Below, in pieces: positions 15,940 to 24,568 of a stretch of DNA of 64,000 nt (within the stretch, counting starts at the first letter, position 1; the number at the start of each line of letters is the position of its first letter). A program made the translations under genes and the position numbers. Below the pieces are notes generated by a model, which saw nothing but the letters and a program-made list of their open reading frames with translations, was not told the origin of the DNA and made no database searches. Source of the DNA: Paenibacillus kobensis NBRC 15729 (GTDB lineage Bacteria > Bacillota > Bacilli > Paenibacillales > Paenibacillaceae); assembly GCF_004000825.1 (NCBI RefSeq), contig NZ_BILZ01000002.1:62001-126000 (forward strand), given 5' to 3'.

Positions 15940-17772
15940 CTATGATTCCATCGCCGTCTGCGGAAATTGCAATTCATACAGCTCACTGTACCGGCCTCGC
16001 CGGCCAAGCAGTTCTTCGTGCGTTCCGCTCTCCACAATCCGCCCTCGCTCCAATACATGAATGGTATCGGCCTGTTTGATCGTCGACAAACGATGGGCGA
16101 TGACGAGACAGGTTTTGCCCTTCAGCAGTTGGCCGAGCGCCTCTTGTATCAAATGCTCCGATTCAGTATCGAGGGAAGCTGTAGCCTCATCGAGAATGAT
16201 CATCTGCGGATTTTTCAGAATGACCCTTGCAATCGATAACCGCTGCTTCTGTCCGCCGGACAGCTTCACTCCCCGTTCGCCGATCTGCGTATCGTAACCT
16301 TCAGGAAAGCTCTCGATGAACGCATGGGCATTCGCTGCCCGCGCTGCCGCTTCGATTTCTTCCTCCGTCGCATCCTGCTTGCCGTAACCGATATTGTCCC
16401 GAACCGTGCCGTTGAACAAAATAATATCTTGCGATACGATTCCGAGCTGATCGCGCAGCGACGCAAGCGTCACCTTGCTCAGCCTATAGTCGTCAATCGT
16501 AATCTCGCCTTCCTGCGGCTCATAGAACCGGGCAATCAAATGGGCAATCGTCGATTTGCCGGAGCCGGAAGATCCGACGAGAGCCGTCGTTTTGCCCGCT
16601 GCAAGTATCAGATTAAAGCCGCTGAGCACTTGCTGCTTGCTGCCTGCATAATGAAATCCGACATCGTGGAATACGATCTTGCCTTCGACAGCCGGCAGCA
16701 GCACGGAATCGTCTGCATCTACAATCTCGGGCTTCGTATTCAATATTTCGGCGATCCGCTCATAAGCGGCGGCCGCTTGCTGGATCGTGTTGATAATTCG
16801 GCTGAAGCGGCGGATCGGATTTTGCAACAGACGCAAATAAGCAATGACGGCAACGACCGTGCCGACGCTCATGCTCCCGTGCATCGTAAGCCACGCTCCG
16901 AATACGAGTACGATCGCAAGTCCGAGATAGTTGAGCAGATCGATGATCGGCTCATAGACAGCGCGCAGCTTGACGACTTGAATATTGGCTTCCATGTTGC
17001 GTTTGCTGCGGCCCGCGAACCGATCCGATTCAAGCGATTCCGTCGCGAACGACTTAATGAGCCGGATGCCGGACAACGTATTCTGCAGATGGTCGCTCAC
17101 TTCCGCGACCGAGTCCTGAACCGTCCGGAACGACTTTCTCATTCGCTTGCTGAACAGTCTTGTCGTTAAGATCATAAGCGGGAACGTAAGCAGCAAGAGC
17201 AGCGTGAGCCGCCAATCGAGGAAGAGCATATAAACCGTAATGGCCGTGAACGTGAACAGATCCGTCGTCATTTGAATCATCGTAGAGGAAATGAGCTGTT
17301 GAAGCGCTCCAACATCGCTCGTTACGCGCGACATCAGGTCACCTGTGCGGTTGCGGTCGAAGAATCCGAGGTCGAGCCGGTTGATGTGCCGGTACAGATC
17401 GTTGCGCAAGTCATAAATGATACGCTGGCCGAGCGAAGCCGTCGTCGACGTACTCAGAAAGTTCAACACGCCAAGCAGCAGCGCAGCGCCGAGAATGCCC
17501 GCTCCTAGCGGGAGGAGCCGGTTATAATAATCGCCCGGTATAATGACATCGATGGTATAACGAGTTAGTTGAGGTATCAAAAATTCGAGCAGAGAAACCG
17601 CGACCACACTGCATACAGCTACGATCATCAGACGCCATTGAACGCGGGCATGTCCGAATACGCGCCGCAGCATGTTCCAAATGCTTTCCGGTTTAATTTT
17701 CTCTCCGGTTCCGAATCGGCGAATGCCTCCCCCTCCGGGCCGGTATGAATATTGAGATCCAGGTGCCGCCAT
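15940..17772 (-). CDS. ABC exporter, fused membrane and ATPase domains
   Basis: The 610-residue half-transporter has six membrane helices in about residues 50-330 and an ATPase domain at about 370-600. The ATPase has Walker A GSSGSGKST, Q-loop GIVSQDIILF, signature LSGGQKQRLSIAR, Walker B MIILDEATAS and H-loop IAHRLST. This is the MsbA/LmrA-like exporter type (ABCB), working as a homodimer or with a partner. No partner gene is adjacent, so a homodimer is likely. The substrate is unknown; lipids, drugs or peptides are all possible. ATG17772 was chosen because AAAGGAGG lies 8 bases upstream; the longer frame starts 27 bases earlier. The N-terminus has a glycine-rich stretch RPGGGGIRRFG. Confidence 0.93.
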   Translation of the reverse strand: MAAPGSQYSYRPGGGGIRRFGTGEKIKPESIWNMLRRVFGHARVQWRLMIVAVCSVVAVSLLEFLIPQLTRYTIDVIIPGDYYNRLLPLGAGILGAALLLGVLNFLSTSTTASLGQRIIYDLRNDLYRHINRLDLGFFDRNRTGDLMSRVTSDVGALQQLISSTMIQMTTDLFTFTAITVYMLFLDWRLTLLLLLTFPLMILTTRLFSKRMRKSFRTVQDSVAEVSDHLQNTLSGIRLIKSFATESLESDRFAGRSKRNMEANIQVVKLRAVYEPIIDLLNYLGLAIVLVFGAWLTMHGSMSVGTVVAVIAYLRLLQNPIRRFSRIINTIQQAAAAYERIAEILNTKPEIVDADDSVLLPAVEGKIVFHDVGFHYAGSKQQVLSGFNLILAAGKTTALVGSSGSGKSTIAHLIARFYEPQEGEITIDDYRLSKVTLASLRDQLGIVSQDIILFNGTVRDNIGYGKQDATEEEIEAAARAANAHAFIESFPEGYDTQIGERGVKLSGGQKQRLSIARVILKNPQMIILDEATASLDTESEHLIQEALGQLLKGKTCLVIAHRLSTIKQADTIHVLERGRIVESGTHEELLGRRGRYSELYELQFPQTAMES

Positions 17773-17939
17773 AATCCAATCCTCCTTTACAGACTGCATG
17801 TGTCGTCTATCAATGGGTATATGTGGACTGAGTATGCATTTTGCCCGATTGCGATATCGGCAATGTCCCAGTGGTTTTAATCCTTAAAGACCGCTCAACT
17901 TACTCAGTATACATGAACATAATAATGACCGCACCACTA

Positions 17940-17986
17940 TTTTTTTACAAACCAAACAGGAGCCTTACCGAATCAAGGCTCCTGTT
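17940..17986 (-). terminator. Terminator overlapping the stop codon of the last gene of the germination operon
   Basis: AACAGGAGCCTT and AAGGCTCCTGTT form a 12-bp stem at 17955-17986. The TGA stop of the preceding gene sits in its loop-side part. A loosely T-rich stretch follows on the minus strand. Confidence 0.7.
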
Positions 17987-18434
17987 CCTGTAACATTCCG
18001 ATGCCTCCAGCCGAGAACTGCTGCATAATACCGCTGATCATGCCCGACTCATTGGGTTCGCATCGTACAATAAGAACGACGGAAGCGTTCTCGCGAGGTT
18101 TCGTATCGGTCTTGCTCTTGCTGAACAATCGATGAAGCAAGAACCCGGTGCCCGCCCCCGCCGCCAATCCGATAAGCCCCCATAGAATAGGTCCCCAACG
18201 CAGCTCGAAACCGAAGGATGCGCTTAGAACAGAGCAGATCGTCCCCAGAACGGCAGCAGCGTCGAAAGCATCATTGCCGCTCCCCCGTTGAACGGCATGA
18301 AGCAGCGCCTTATTTGCTGAACCCGGCTTTAAAGGAACTGCTGCGATACGGCTTCTGTCAATGCCGTCCCGCTCCAAAGCCAATATGGCCATCTCCACAT
18401 AAGCAGACGGCTCGAACGATGCAATGATATGCAA
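17973..18434 (-). CDS. Unknown protein with a central membrane hairpin, end of the ger operon
   Basis: The 153-residue protein has a soluble N-terminal part (MHIIASFEPSAYVEMAILAL). A hydrophobic pair of segments follows (AAAVLGTICSVLSASFGF and WGLIGLAAGAGTGFLLHRL, about 62-105), then a second soluble part (VVLIVRCEPNESGMISGIM). The two soluble parts resemble each other in being ferredoxin-like beta-alpha units, which is an inference. TTG18434 is chosen because GAGGGG lies 6 bases upstream; ATG18458 has no site and lies inside a 9-bp tandem repeat. It is the last gene of the germination operon. No family is recognised. Confidence 0.65.
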   Translation of the reverse strand: MHIIASFEPSAYVEMAILALERDGIDRSRIAAVPLKPGSANKALLHAVQRGSGNDAFDAAAVLGTICSVLSASFGFELRWGPILWGLIGLAAGAGTGFLLHRLFSKSKTDTKPRENASVVLIVRCEPNESGMISGIMQQFSAGGIGMLQEQEP

Positions 18435-18456
18435 CGGCAACCCCTCACTTCCTGTC

Positions 18457-18492
18457 ATCTAGAGCATCTAGAGCAGCTAAAGCATCTAGAGC
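18457..18492. repeat. Four tandem copies of a 9-bp repeat (ATCTAGAGC)
   Basis: ATCTAGAGC occurs at 18457, 18466 and 18484, with the variant AGCTAAAGC at 18475. On the minus strand each perfect unit reads as a TAG stop codon followed at once by ATG. The array includes the real stop of the upstream gene (18488-18486). It could influence reinitiation at the next gene or vary in copy number by slippage. Confidence 0.8.
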
Positions 18493-19265
18493 AGTTCGTA
18501 ATGTCGAGGTTGAACTTCCCGCTCTAAATATTGGAGTAGTTCTCTTTCATACAACTTATTCTGATCAACGGCCAGAACATATGCTTCATATGCCGCAAAG
18601 CCGTACATGGAAGGGAAGTAACTAAACCATTCCGCATCCAAGACCAAACAGGCATGTTCCAGCGATCCCATTAGGATATAGGTAACGGCTTCAGCCAAAT
18701 GGGAGTAATACGAAATGATAACACAGCTTGCTGTAATGAATACGCCGCTGATCAGCCGCTGGAGATACAAATGGCCGAGCCCCGGAAAAAGCAGCGACCA
18801 GATCAGCGACCGCCGTGGCGACCGCTGTTCCAACAAATTCATGGCAATCCCGTTCATCTTGAACAGCTTGATCGGCGCATACTCGTCCTCTGCCAGCAAA
18901 CAATGCTTATTGAGATCGATCGTTTTGCGGTAGCTGTCCCAAATGGAATAACAATAAATCGGGATATACAGCAGCATCCAACGCGGATTCAACGCCTGCT
19001 TGGCCGCATCGAAGCGTCCATTGAAAGAATAGACCATCGCCTCATTAAGATTCACTTGCGAATTAATCAGAAACTCCCACGCGATCAGAATAAAGCCCTT
19101 GGTATAGTAACCAAGGTGTAAATGTCCGAAGCCGGGAAACGAAGCCGACCACCAGGCCACGACCCAAGGATTGCGAAGCTGGATGAGGTTGATGTTATAT
19201 GCCGTAGTGACACTGTTAAATCTTCGGGGGGATTGCCCTGCCTGATTGCGCTGCATTCGATTCAT
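18486..19265 (-). CDS. Multi-spanning membrane protein with two FPGxGHL repeats, in ger operon
   Basis: The 259-residue protein contains two similar halves. Each opens with a membrane helix containing a conserved turn: SASFPGFGHLHLGYYTKGF near 41-59 and SLLFPGLGHLYLQRLISG near 157-174. A second helix follows in each half. The FPGxGHLYL pattern recalls the TM2-like fold, duplicated here. Function is unknown. The start lies 10 bases after the gerAB-like stop and has an AAGAGGCGAGG site, so it should be co-transcribed with the germinant receptor genes. Its 3' end runs into the 9-bp tandem repeat. Such a gene is not part of the classical A-B-C receptor. Confidence 0.7.
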   Translation of the reverse strand: MNRMQRNQAGQSPRRFNSVTTAYNINLIQLRNPWVVAWWSASFPGFGHLHLGYYTKGFILIAWEFLINSQVNLNEAMVYSFNGRFDAAKQALNPRWMLLYIPIYCYSIWDSYRKTIDLNKHCLLAEDEYAPIKLFKMNGIAMNLLEQRSPRRSLIWSLLFPGLGHLYLQRLISGVFITASCVIISYYSHLAEAVTYILMGSLEHACLVLDAEWFSYFPSMYGFAAYEAYVLAVDQNKLYERELLQYLEREVQPRHYELL

Positions 19266-19275
19266 TCCTCGCCTC

Positions 19276-20391
19276 TTATTTTCGAGTTGCGGACAGATCT
19301 TTTGATCCCTTCAACAGGCCGATTAACCATAGCGCCAAAGGAATCACTACAGCCATTACGATTATATACGGAGGAAACACGATGGTATCCCAGTGCTGCA
19401 TATAGACCACGTTGGGGTAGACGATTAGCGAGAATACGACCATCAACATCGCGCAAGGCAAAGTGAGTGTCCGATAATTTTTCAACTTCAATATCTCCGA
19501 TAAGCTCGTCACCCAAGAATAGTAATAATAAGTCGTCTTCATATACGTCGTGATGAACCATAACCCTGCCAATAGCACTTCGATCCGTTGAATGAAGTGG
19601 CCGATGCTTATTTTTTTGACAAGGGCATAGCTGGGAAACATACTCCTCGCGGTAATCTGGGGACCGAGTATCAAGATGCACAGTAAAGTAACGAGCACGA
19701 CGCTTAACCCCCCCGCCAGCGCAGAGGCGAATAAGCCGAGCCGGACTTTTCCCGTAAGCCCCTCCTGCACTCTAGGAAAAATCGAGAATAGAAAAACGAT
19801 GGGCATATAGGCCGTTCCCGAGAACGTAATTCCCGCCCAGAAAACCGACTTCCCTCCGGATTCGAATACGGGAAGCAATTTCTGGCTGTCGATTTGCGGA
19901 GTGAGGGTCGTGACCAGTACGACGAAAAGAATGATGAACCACGGGAGCATCAACTCCGAGGTTCTAGCGATCGTCTCCAGTCCCATTCGGCTGCCCATCA
20001 CAACAACAAGAGCAAAGAGAGAACTTGTAAACATAACAGGCGTATGCGGCAAAAAATGAATAAGAAAAAAATTGGATACATAAAACAGTACGGTGGCCGC
20101 GCCAATGAACGAATAAAACACGTAAATGAGCGACAGTACGGTTCCAACGCCTTTGCCGAGAGCTTCCTGACAAATGCCTACGAACGTTTTCCCCGGATAG
20201 ACCCGCCACAGTGCAGTATACAGCAAGACAAGCGCCATACCGATTATGACGCCGACAATTCCGCCAATCCAGGCATCCTGCTTGGCAACGGAAGCTAAGC
20301 CGGAAGGAATGACCAGAACCGTCGTGCCGATCGAATACAAATAAATGAGCACCATCAATTGGCGTCCGTTAATTTTCCCGTTATCGAGCAA
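19276..20391 (-). CDS. Germinant receptor B subunit, GerAB-type permease
   Basis: The 371-residue protein is an integral membrane protein of the spore germination permease family (APC superfamily), with ten predicted helices. The N-terminus (INGRQLMVLIYLYSIGTTVL), the GxxxG-rich second and third helices, and KTFVGICQEALGKGVGTVLS fit the GerAB/GerKB family. B subunits bind the germinant in the inner spore membrane. TTG20391 is the start, with GGAAGGA about 9 bases upstream. It follows the small D-type gene by 27 bases and precedes the FPGxGHL membrane protein gene by 10 bases, within one operon. Confidence 0.92.
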   Translation of the reverse strand: MLDNGKINGRQLMVLIYLYSIGTTVLVIPSGLASVAKQDAWIGGIVGVIIGMALVLLYTALWRVYPGKTFVGICQEALGKGVGTVLSLIYVFYSFIGAATVLFYVSNFFLIHFLPHTPVMFTSSLFALVVVMGSRMGLETIARTSELMLPWFIILFVVLVTTLTPQIDSQKLLPVFESGGKSVFWAGITFSGTAYMPIVFLFSIFPRVQEGLTGKVRLGLFASALAGGLSVVLVTLLCILILGPQITARSMFPSYALVKKISIGHFIQRIEVLLAGLWFITTYMKTTYYYYSWVTSLSEILKLKNYRTLTLPCAMLMVVFSLIVYPNVVYMQHWDTIVFPPYIIVMAVVIPLALWLIGLLKGSKDLSATRK

Positions 20392-20418
20392 CTGCCATCT
20401 TCCTTCCGTCCCCGAGAA

Positions 20419-20646
20419 CTAGTCGAACATTCGCTTCATCGATCGGCCTAACGGTTCAAACCAGGCTGCAATCCAATCCAGCGGGTTAGGGATTGTAACA
20501 TTAAGAGCCTTCGCGATACTTATTGCCGTTGCAGCTGCCATCGCGATGCCGAAAACCCATAGATCCTTTTTGAAATTCTTCAACGAAGAATATTCAATGA
20601 CCGTACACAATCCCGCTATCCCCACAATTCCTGCCACTACCCACAT
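20419..20646 (-). CDS. Small two-helix membrane protein of a germinant receptor operon (D-type)
   Basis: The 75-residue protein has a first membrane segment MWVVAGIVGIAGLCTVIEY and a second WVFGIAMAAATAISIAKAL, with a short charged loop between. The C-terminal amphipathic part is WIAAWFEPLGRSMKRMFD. Size, topology and position between the C and B genes fit the two-membrane-helix D subunits that some Bacillus and Clostridium receptors carry and that tune germination. ATG20646 is six bases after the C-subunit stop. The call rests on context and topology; no conserved motif proves it. Confidence 0.75.
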   Translation of the reverse strand: MWVVAGIVGIAGLCTVIEYSSLKNFKKDLWVFGIAMAAATAISIAKALNVTIPNPLDWIAAWFEPLGRSMKRMFD

Positions 20647-20652
20647 AACCCC

Positions 20653-21864
20653 TTATTCCTCTCTATCCAACATAAAAGAATTGCCTATAGTGCCGGTTCG
20701 CTTTATATTGACCTTGACGGTTACCGACACGGGCGCTTCCGCAAAATGTTCATCCCAATCCGGCTGCAGTTTCTTCCAAGCTTTTGGATTACTCCGATGA
20801 AGGGCGTTGCCGAATCCGAAGAAGTCACATCTAAACTTTTTTTGAGCCGAGTCCATCGTTTGTTCCACGAGATCTTTCACTCTTAACTCCGCTTTTCGTT
20901 CTAACTCTTGGATAACGCTTACTTTGGTCAAGTCCAATTGACACTGAACTTCTCCCAAATTCTCTTCGACGTGAATATCGACGGCTAACCGTAGATTACC
21001 GTTCTGGACGGCTGCTTTCATCTTGGACTTCGACCGGACAACTTCTAGAGCTACGTAGCCGCCATCAGGGCATTGGATATGACCGACCGTACTTTTAATG
21101 GTATTGATGACATAGTTATAGCCCTTGCTTTGATCCTCGGTAAGCCAGCCGATCATTTGATCTTTCCGGAATACGGCAATGCCTGAGTTTTTTATCCGCG
21201 CAGCCGGCTGGATCATCTCTACATTTTCTTTCTTAATGCCTATCTCAGCGTTGCCTGTTACTCGAATGCCGTTAATAACAGGGTTTTTTCCCTTGCTCTC
21301 ATAATCCATAATGAAGTCGTCTAGCGTAACGGCGGTTACTGGCGCCCATACTTTCTCGGACGTACGAATGGAATTGTATATTTTGTTGGCCGGGATTTTC
21401 TCGAGCGGAACCAATATTTTGAGCACCTTCTCCGCCTTTATTCCTTTTGCCACGAGCAAGAAGAAATCGGTCCGGAGTTCGTAATCCCTTGATAACAGAT
21501 CCAACGCATTCCCTATGCCTTCCCGCGCCAATTGTTCGCCTATAACGACAATACGAAGATGAGAAGCGTATATTTTCCTTGGACTGGTGATCGTCATCTT
21601 GCGGATCGCTTCGAAAATCGTAATCCCGGTTGTCTGATACATGACCACGGGCGCATAGTTGCCGGCTCCTCCTTTCTGAGAGGCAACTTCTGCAGGCTGC
21701 ACCACTTGAACGGTGACTTGATACTTGTCATCGACTTTATCAATCCCAAGCGCAACGGATATGGCTAATTCGTTCAACTCTCTGCGGTCCCAGCAGCCCG
21801 TCAGCGGCCATAATAATGCGACGGTCATAACGAGTAAAATGCATCTGTTCGCACGGATGGTCAT
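20653..21864 (-). CDS. Germinant receptor C subunit, GerAC-type lipoprotein
   Basis: The 403-residue protein begins with a lipoprotein signal peptide whose lipobox is LTGC (Cys24). WDRRELNELAISVALGIDK follows, the start of the Ger(x)C family. Further family features are the YASHLRIVVIGEQLAREGI region near 100 and the C-terminal segment with FGFGNALHRSNPKAWK. C subunits are anchored on the outer face of the inner spore membrane and assist the A and B subunits. Its start overlaps the A-subunit stop by four bases (ATGA), showing coupled translation. Identification is secure. Confidence 0.94.
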   Translation of the reverse strand: MTIRANRCILLVMTVALLWPLTGCWDRRELNELAISVALGIDKVDDKYQVTVQVVQPAEVASQKGGAGNYAPVVMYQTTGITIFEAIRKMTITSPRKIYASHLRIVVIGEQLAREGIGNALDLLSRDYELRTDFFLLVAKGIKAEKVLKILVPLEKIPANKIYNSIRTSEKVWAPVTAVTLDDFIMDYESKGKNPVINGIRVTGNAEIGIKKENVEMIQPAARIKNSGIAVFRKDQMIGWLTEDQSKGYNYVINTIKSTVGHIQCPDGGYVALEVVRSKSKMKAAVQNGNLRLAVDIHVEENLGEVQCQLDLTKVSVIQELERKAELRVKDLVEQTMDSAQKKFRCDFFGFGNALHRSNPKAWKKLQPDWDEHFAEAPVSVTVKVNIKRTGTIGNSFMLDREE

Positions 21865-23378
21865 GGTCTCTTCGTGCTCCTCGAATGCCGCTGGCGGAAC
21901 GGATTAAGCTTGCCGAACATGCTGGGCCTCGACTTCATGCTCCGCTGCGACACCCGCAATATAACGTCTTTCTGATCGCTGAAATTGAACGGACCGACCG
22001 GCGACATATAGGGCACGCCAAATGAACGCAGACTGCTTAAATGAAGCAGAATCACATTGATTCCAATAAAGATGCCGAACATGCCGAATGCCGCCGCAAG
22101 TCCCATAAAGAAAAACCGGCTAATCCGTACGGCAATCGACATATCGAATTCGGGAATTACATAACTGGCGATTGCGGTAATGGATACGACAATGATCATG
22201 CTTGCCGATATGATACCAGCTTCCACGGCGGCCTGCCCGATAACGAGCGTCCCTACGATGGAGACGGCTTGTCCGACCGCCCTCGGCATACGAACGCCGG
22301 CTTCGCGCAATATTTCATAGGTTGCTTCCATGATCATCGCTTCGACAAAAGCAGGAAACGGTACCCCTTCCCTTTGCGCGGATAAGCTCATGAGAAGCTG
22401 AGTTGGAATCATCTCCTGATGATAGGTTGTAATGGCGATGTATAGAGCAGGAACTAGCGTCGCAATGAACAGCCCGAAATACCGAAGCCCGCGAATCAAC
22501 GTACTGATATCCGCCCGATGATAATAATCTTCAGCCGCTTGAAAGAATTGGACGAATAGAGCCGGCACGATCAGCACATGCGGAGTGCCATCGATTAAGA
22601 TCGCGACCCGGCCCTCAAGCAGAGCGGCAGCAACCGAATCGGGTCTCTCTGTGTTCTGTATGGTAGGAAAAATGGTGTATGCCTCATCCTGAATAAACTC
22701 CTCGATATAACTGCTCTCCAATATCGCATCTGTATCGATCGTTCCCAGCCTTCTGGCTACTTCCTCATATACGCTCTCGTCGGCGATTCCTTGGATGTAC
22801 ATGACGGAAACGTTCGTGTGGGTTACTCTGCCTACCGTATGGTTTTTGAGCACGAGGCCAGGGTACTTTACAATTTTGCGGACCATAGCCGCATTCACGT
22901 GAATATTTTCGGTAAAAGCCTCTTTCGGACCGCGGATGACGGTTTGATTGGTTGGTTCTGTAATCGCTCTTTGTTCCCATCCTGCCATCGAGATCGACAA
23001 TCCTTGGGCGAAGCCGTCCAACATGACGGCGACATTGCCGCTCATCAGCGATTGCAATCCCGATTCCAGACTGCCGAACTTATGGATATCCCCGACCGTT
23101 AGAACAGACTCCAGCAACAGATCCAGAAGATCCGGCGCTTCCCCGCCGTCTTCTTCCCTCAAGACTGGACGATTCATGAGTGGTTCCAAAATAGAGGAAT
23201 AGATTAATTTCTCGTCACATAACCCGTCGAAATAGAAGAGAACCGCCTTAATGGACCTGTCCTCTAACCAGATTCTCGTCTTCCGGACAATGAGGTCCTC
23301 GCTCCAAAATGTAAGCTGCTTCATGCGTTCAATGTGTGTCTCCAGGCTAGCTGACATTTTAGAGGATATATCCGTCAA
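21861..23378 (-). CDS. Germinant receptor A subunit, GerAA/GerKA-type
   Basis: The 505-residue protein has a long soluble N-terminal region (about 1-285) with family features such as VLFYFDGLCDEKLI, TVIRGPKEAFTENIHVNAAMV and GRVAILIDGTPHVLIVPALF. Four to five membrane helices follow, with PFPAFVEAMIMEATYEILREAGVRMP between them. A subunits form the channel-like core of the receptor in the inner spore membrane. TTG23378 was chosen because GGAGGG lies 7 bases upstream; the in-frame TTG23393 sits on that site. It is the first gene of an A-C-D-B operon with two extra genes. A SigG promoter is expected in the 230-base gap before the divergent gene at 23610, but none was clear enough to mark. Confidence 0.94.
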   Translation of the reverse strand: MTDISSKMSASLETHIERMKQLTFWSEDLIVRKTRIWLEDRSIKAVLFYFDGLCDEKLIYSSILEPLMNRPVLREEDGGEAPDLLDLLLESVLTVGDIHKFGSLESGLQSLMSGNVAVMLDGFAQGLSISMAGWEQRAITEPTNQTVIRGPKEAFTENIHVNAAMVRKIVKYPGLVLKNHTVGRVTHTNVSVMYIQGIADESVYEEVARRLGTIDTDAILESSYIEEFIQDEAYTIFPTIQNTERPDSVAAALLEGRVAILIDGTPHVLIVPALFVQFFQAAEDYYHRADISTLIRGLRYFGLFIATLVPALYIAITTYHQEMIPTQLLMSLSAQREGVPFPAFVEAMIMEATYEILREAGVRMPRAVGQAVSIVGTLVIGQAAVEAGIISASMIIVVSITAIASYVIPEFDMSIAVRISRFFFMGLAAAFGMFGIFIGINVILLHLSSLRSFGVPYMSPVGPFNFSDQKDVILRVSQRSMKSRPSMFGKLNPFRQRHSRSTKRP

Positions 23379-23609
23379 GGCTCGTCCCTCCAATTTTCAC
23401 AGATGGTATGGACCCCATTATTGACGTAGCAGTTGCGTTTTAAACGCCTTAGGTCTGACCTAGCCTTCTCCAAGTGTATGCACACAAGGAATAAATCCAA
23501 GGATCTCAGGTAAAGCTTACAACAGGAAATTTACGGAAGGCTAATCAACCGAGGAATCGTTCGTTCTAGACGTGAAAGTATACTTGCGAACAAGGGGACT
23601 GGATCAGCA

Positions 23610-24461
23610 ATGCCTAATTATGTTCCGTACATCATTCTATCCCTGTTATCCGTCCTCACCTTTCTCTATGTCATGCTTCATGCCCGAAATTATGGAACGG
23701 TTGTGTTGTTCCTCACCTTCGTCGGTATGATCTACCTGTTTGAGTTTATCGTGCTGGTGCTGCTGGACTGTTACGTTTACTATCCTGGATTCGTTAAAGA
23801 CCCGTACTTGGACAGCATGATTGGAGCCTTTCAATCCAACTTCCTTGCCGTTCCTGTCGCCGGCATCGTCATCGTCACATTCCGCCTTCGCTACCGATGG
23901 GGCGTCTTGTTCTCGCTGTTTTTTTCCGGTATCGAATGGCTGTTCTTAAAGCTGGGAGTCTATGAGCACTATTGGTGGCGGACCCCGTATACGACCGTTT
24001 CTTTATTGTTCTTTTTCTGGCTCGTCCGTTATTGGTCTAACAAAATTGCACAAGGCAGCCGCCTGCTTCGATATATATCATTGCTCTTTTTCTCACTGAG
24101 CGTATTGGATACCCTGATATTTTTTCTGATGCTGTTTGGATTTCGACGTTTTCATTTAGGCATCTATTCGAATCCGGTCAAAGACGACGTGTTCCTAACG
24201 TTTATATTTGTTGTCATCAATGCTTTGATCCTTGCAACGGTCGTCTATCGAACAGCCGCTATCCGCTGGATTATCGCCGCGCTGGCCGTTATGTTCGCGC
24301 TCCATATTACGTTAGTCCGTACAGGAGTCATACAGCTCTATATTTCTCCTTGGATCTATTACTCGATCTACATCCCTTGCTGCCTGCTGATTGCATGGCT
24401 GCTCGTCGTGACGAAGCATTCCTTAGCCGCCATGCGTATGCACCATCACCGGATAGAGTAA
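23610..24461 (+). CDS. Unknown multi-spanning membrane protein
   Basis: The 283-residue protein is almost entirely hydrophobic, with about eight membrane helices. Short polar loops include CYVYYPGFVKDPYLDSMIGAF (about 63-83), MRMHHHRIE closes the C-terminus, and aromatic residues are frequent. The polar loop is reminiscent of membrane proteins of spore formers described only as uncharacterised families. It diverges from the germinant receptor operon, so a sporulation role is possible but unproven. The translation start ATG23610 has a poor site (AAGGGGA about 13 bases upstream). Confidence 0.65.
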   Translation: MPNYVPYIILSLLSVLTFLYVMLHARNYGTVVLFLTFVGMIYLFEFIVLVLLDCYVYYPGFVKDPYLDSMIGAFQSNFLAVPVAGIVIVTFRLRYRWGVLFSLFFSGIEWLFLKLGVYEHYWWRTPYTTVSLLFFFWLVRYWSNKIAQGSRLLRYISLLFFSLSVLDTLIFFLMLFGFRRFHLGIYSNPVKDDVFLTFIFVVINALILATVVYRTAAIRWIIAALAVMFALHITLVRTGVIQLYISPWIYYSIYIPCCLLIAWLLVVTKHSLAAMRMHHHRIE

Positions 24462-24487
24462 CGTGGACGCAGTCTATCCTTCTACGC

Positions 24488-24528
24488 AAAAAGGGTTCCG
24501 CACGAGCAATTACGCTTCGTGCAGAACC
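24488..24528 (-). terminator. Intrinsic terminator of the dehydrogenase gene
   Basis: On the minus strand GGTTCTGCACGA pairs with TCGTGCGGAACC and is followed by CTTTTT. It lies 40 bases after the stop of the dehydrogenase gene. Confidence 0.85.
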
Positions 24529-24568
24529 TGCAATGGTGATGCTATATAACGGCTCTATTCAGAACTGG

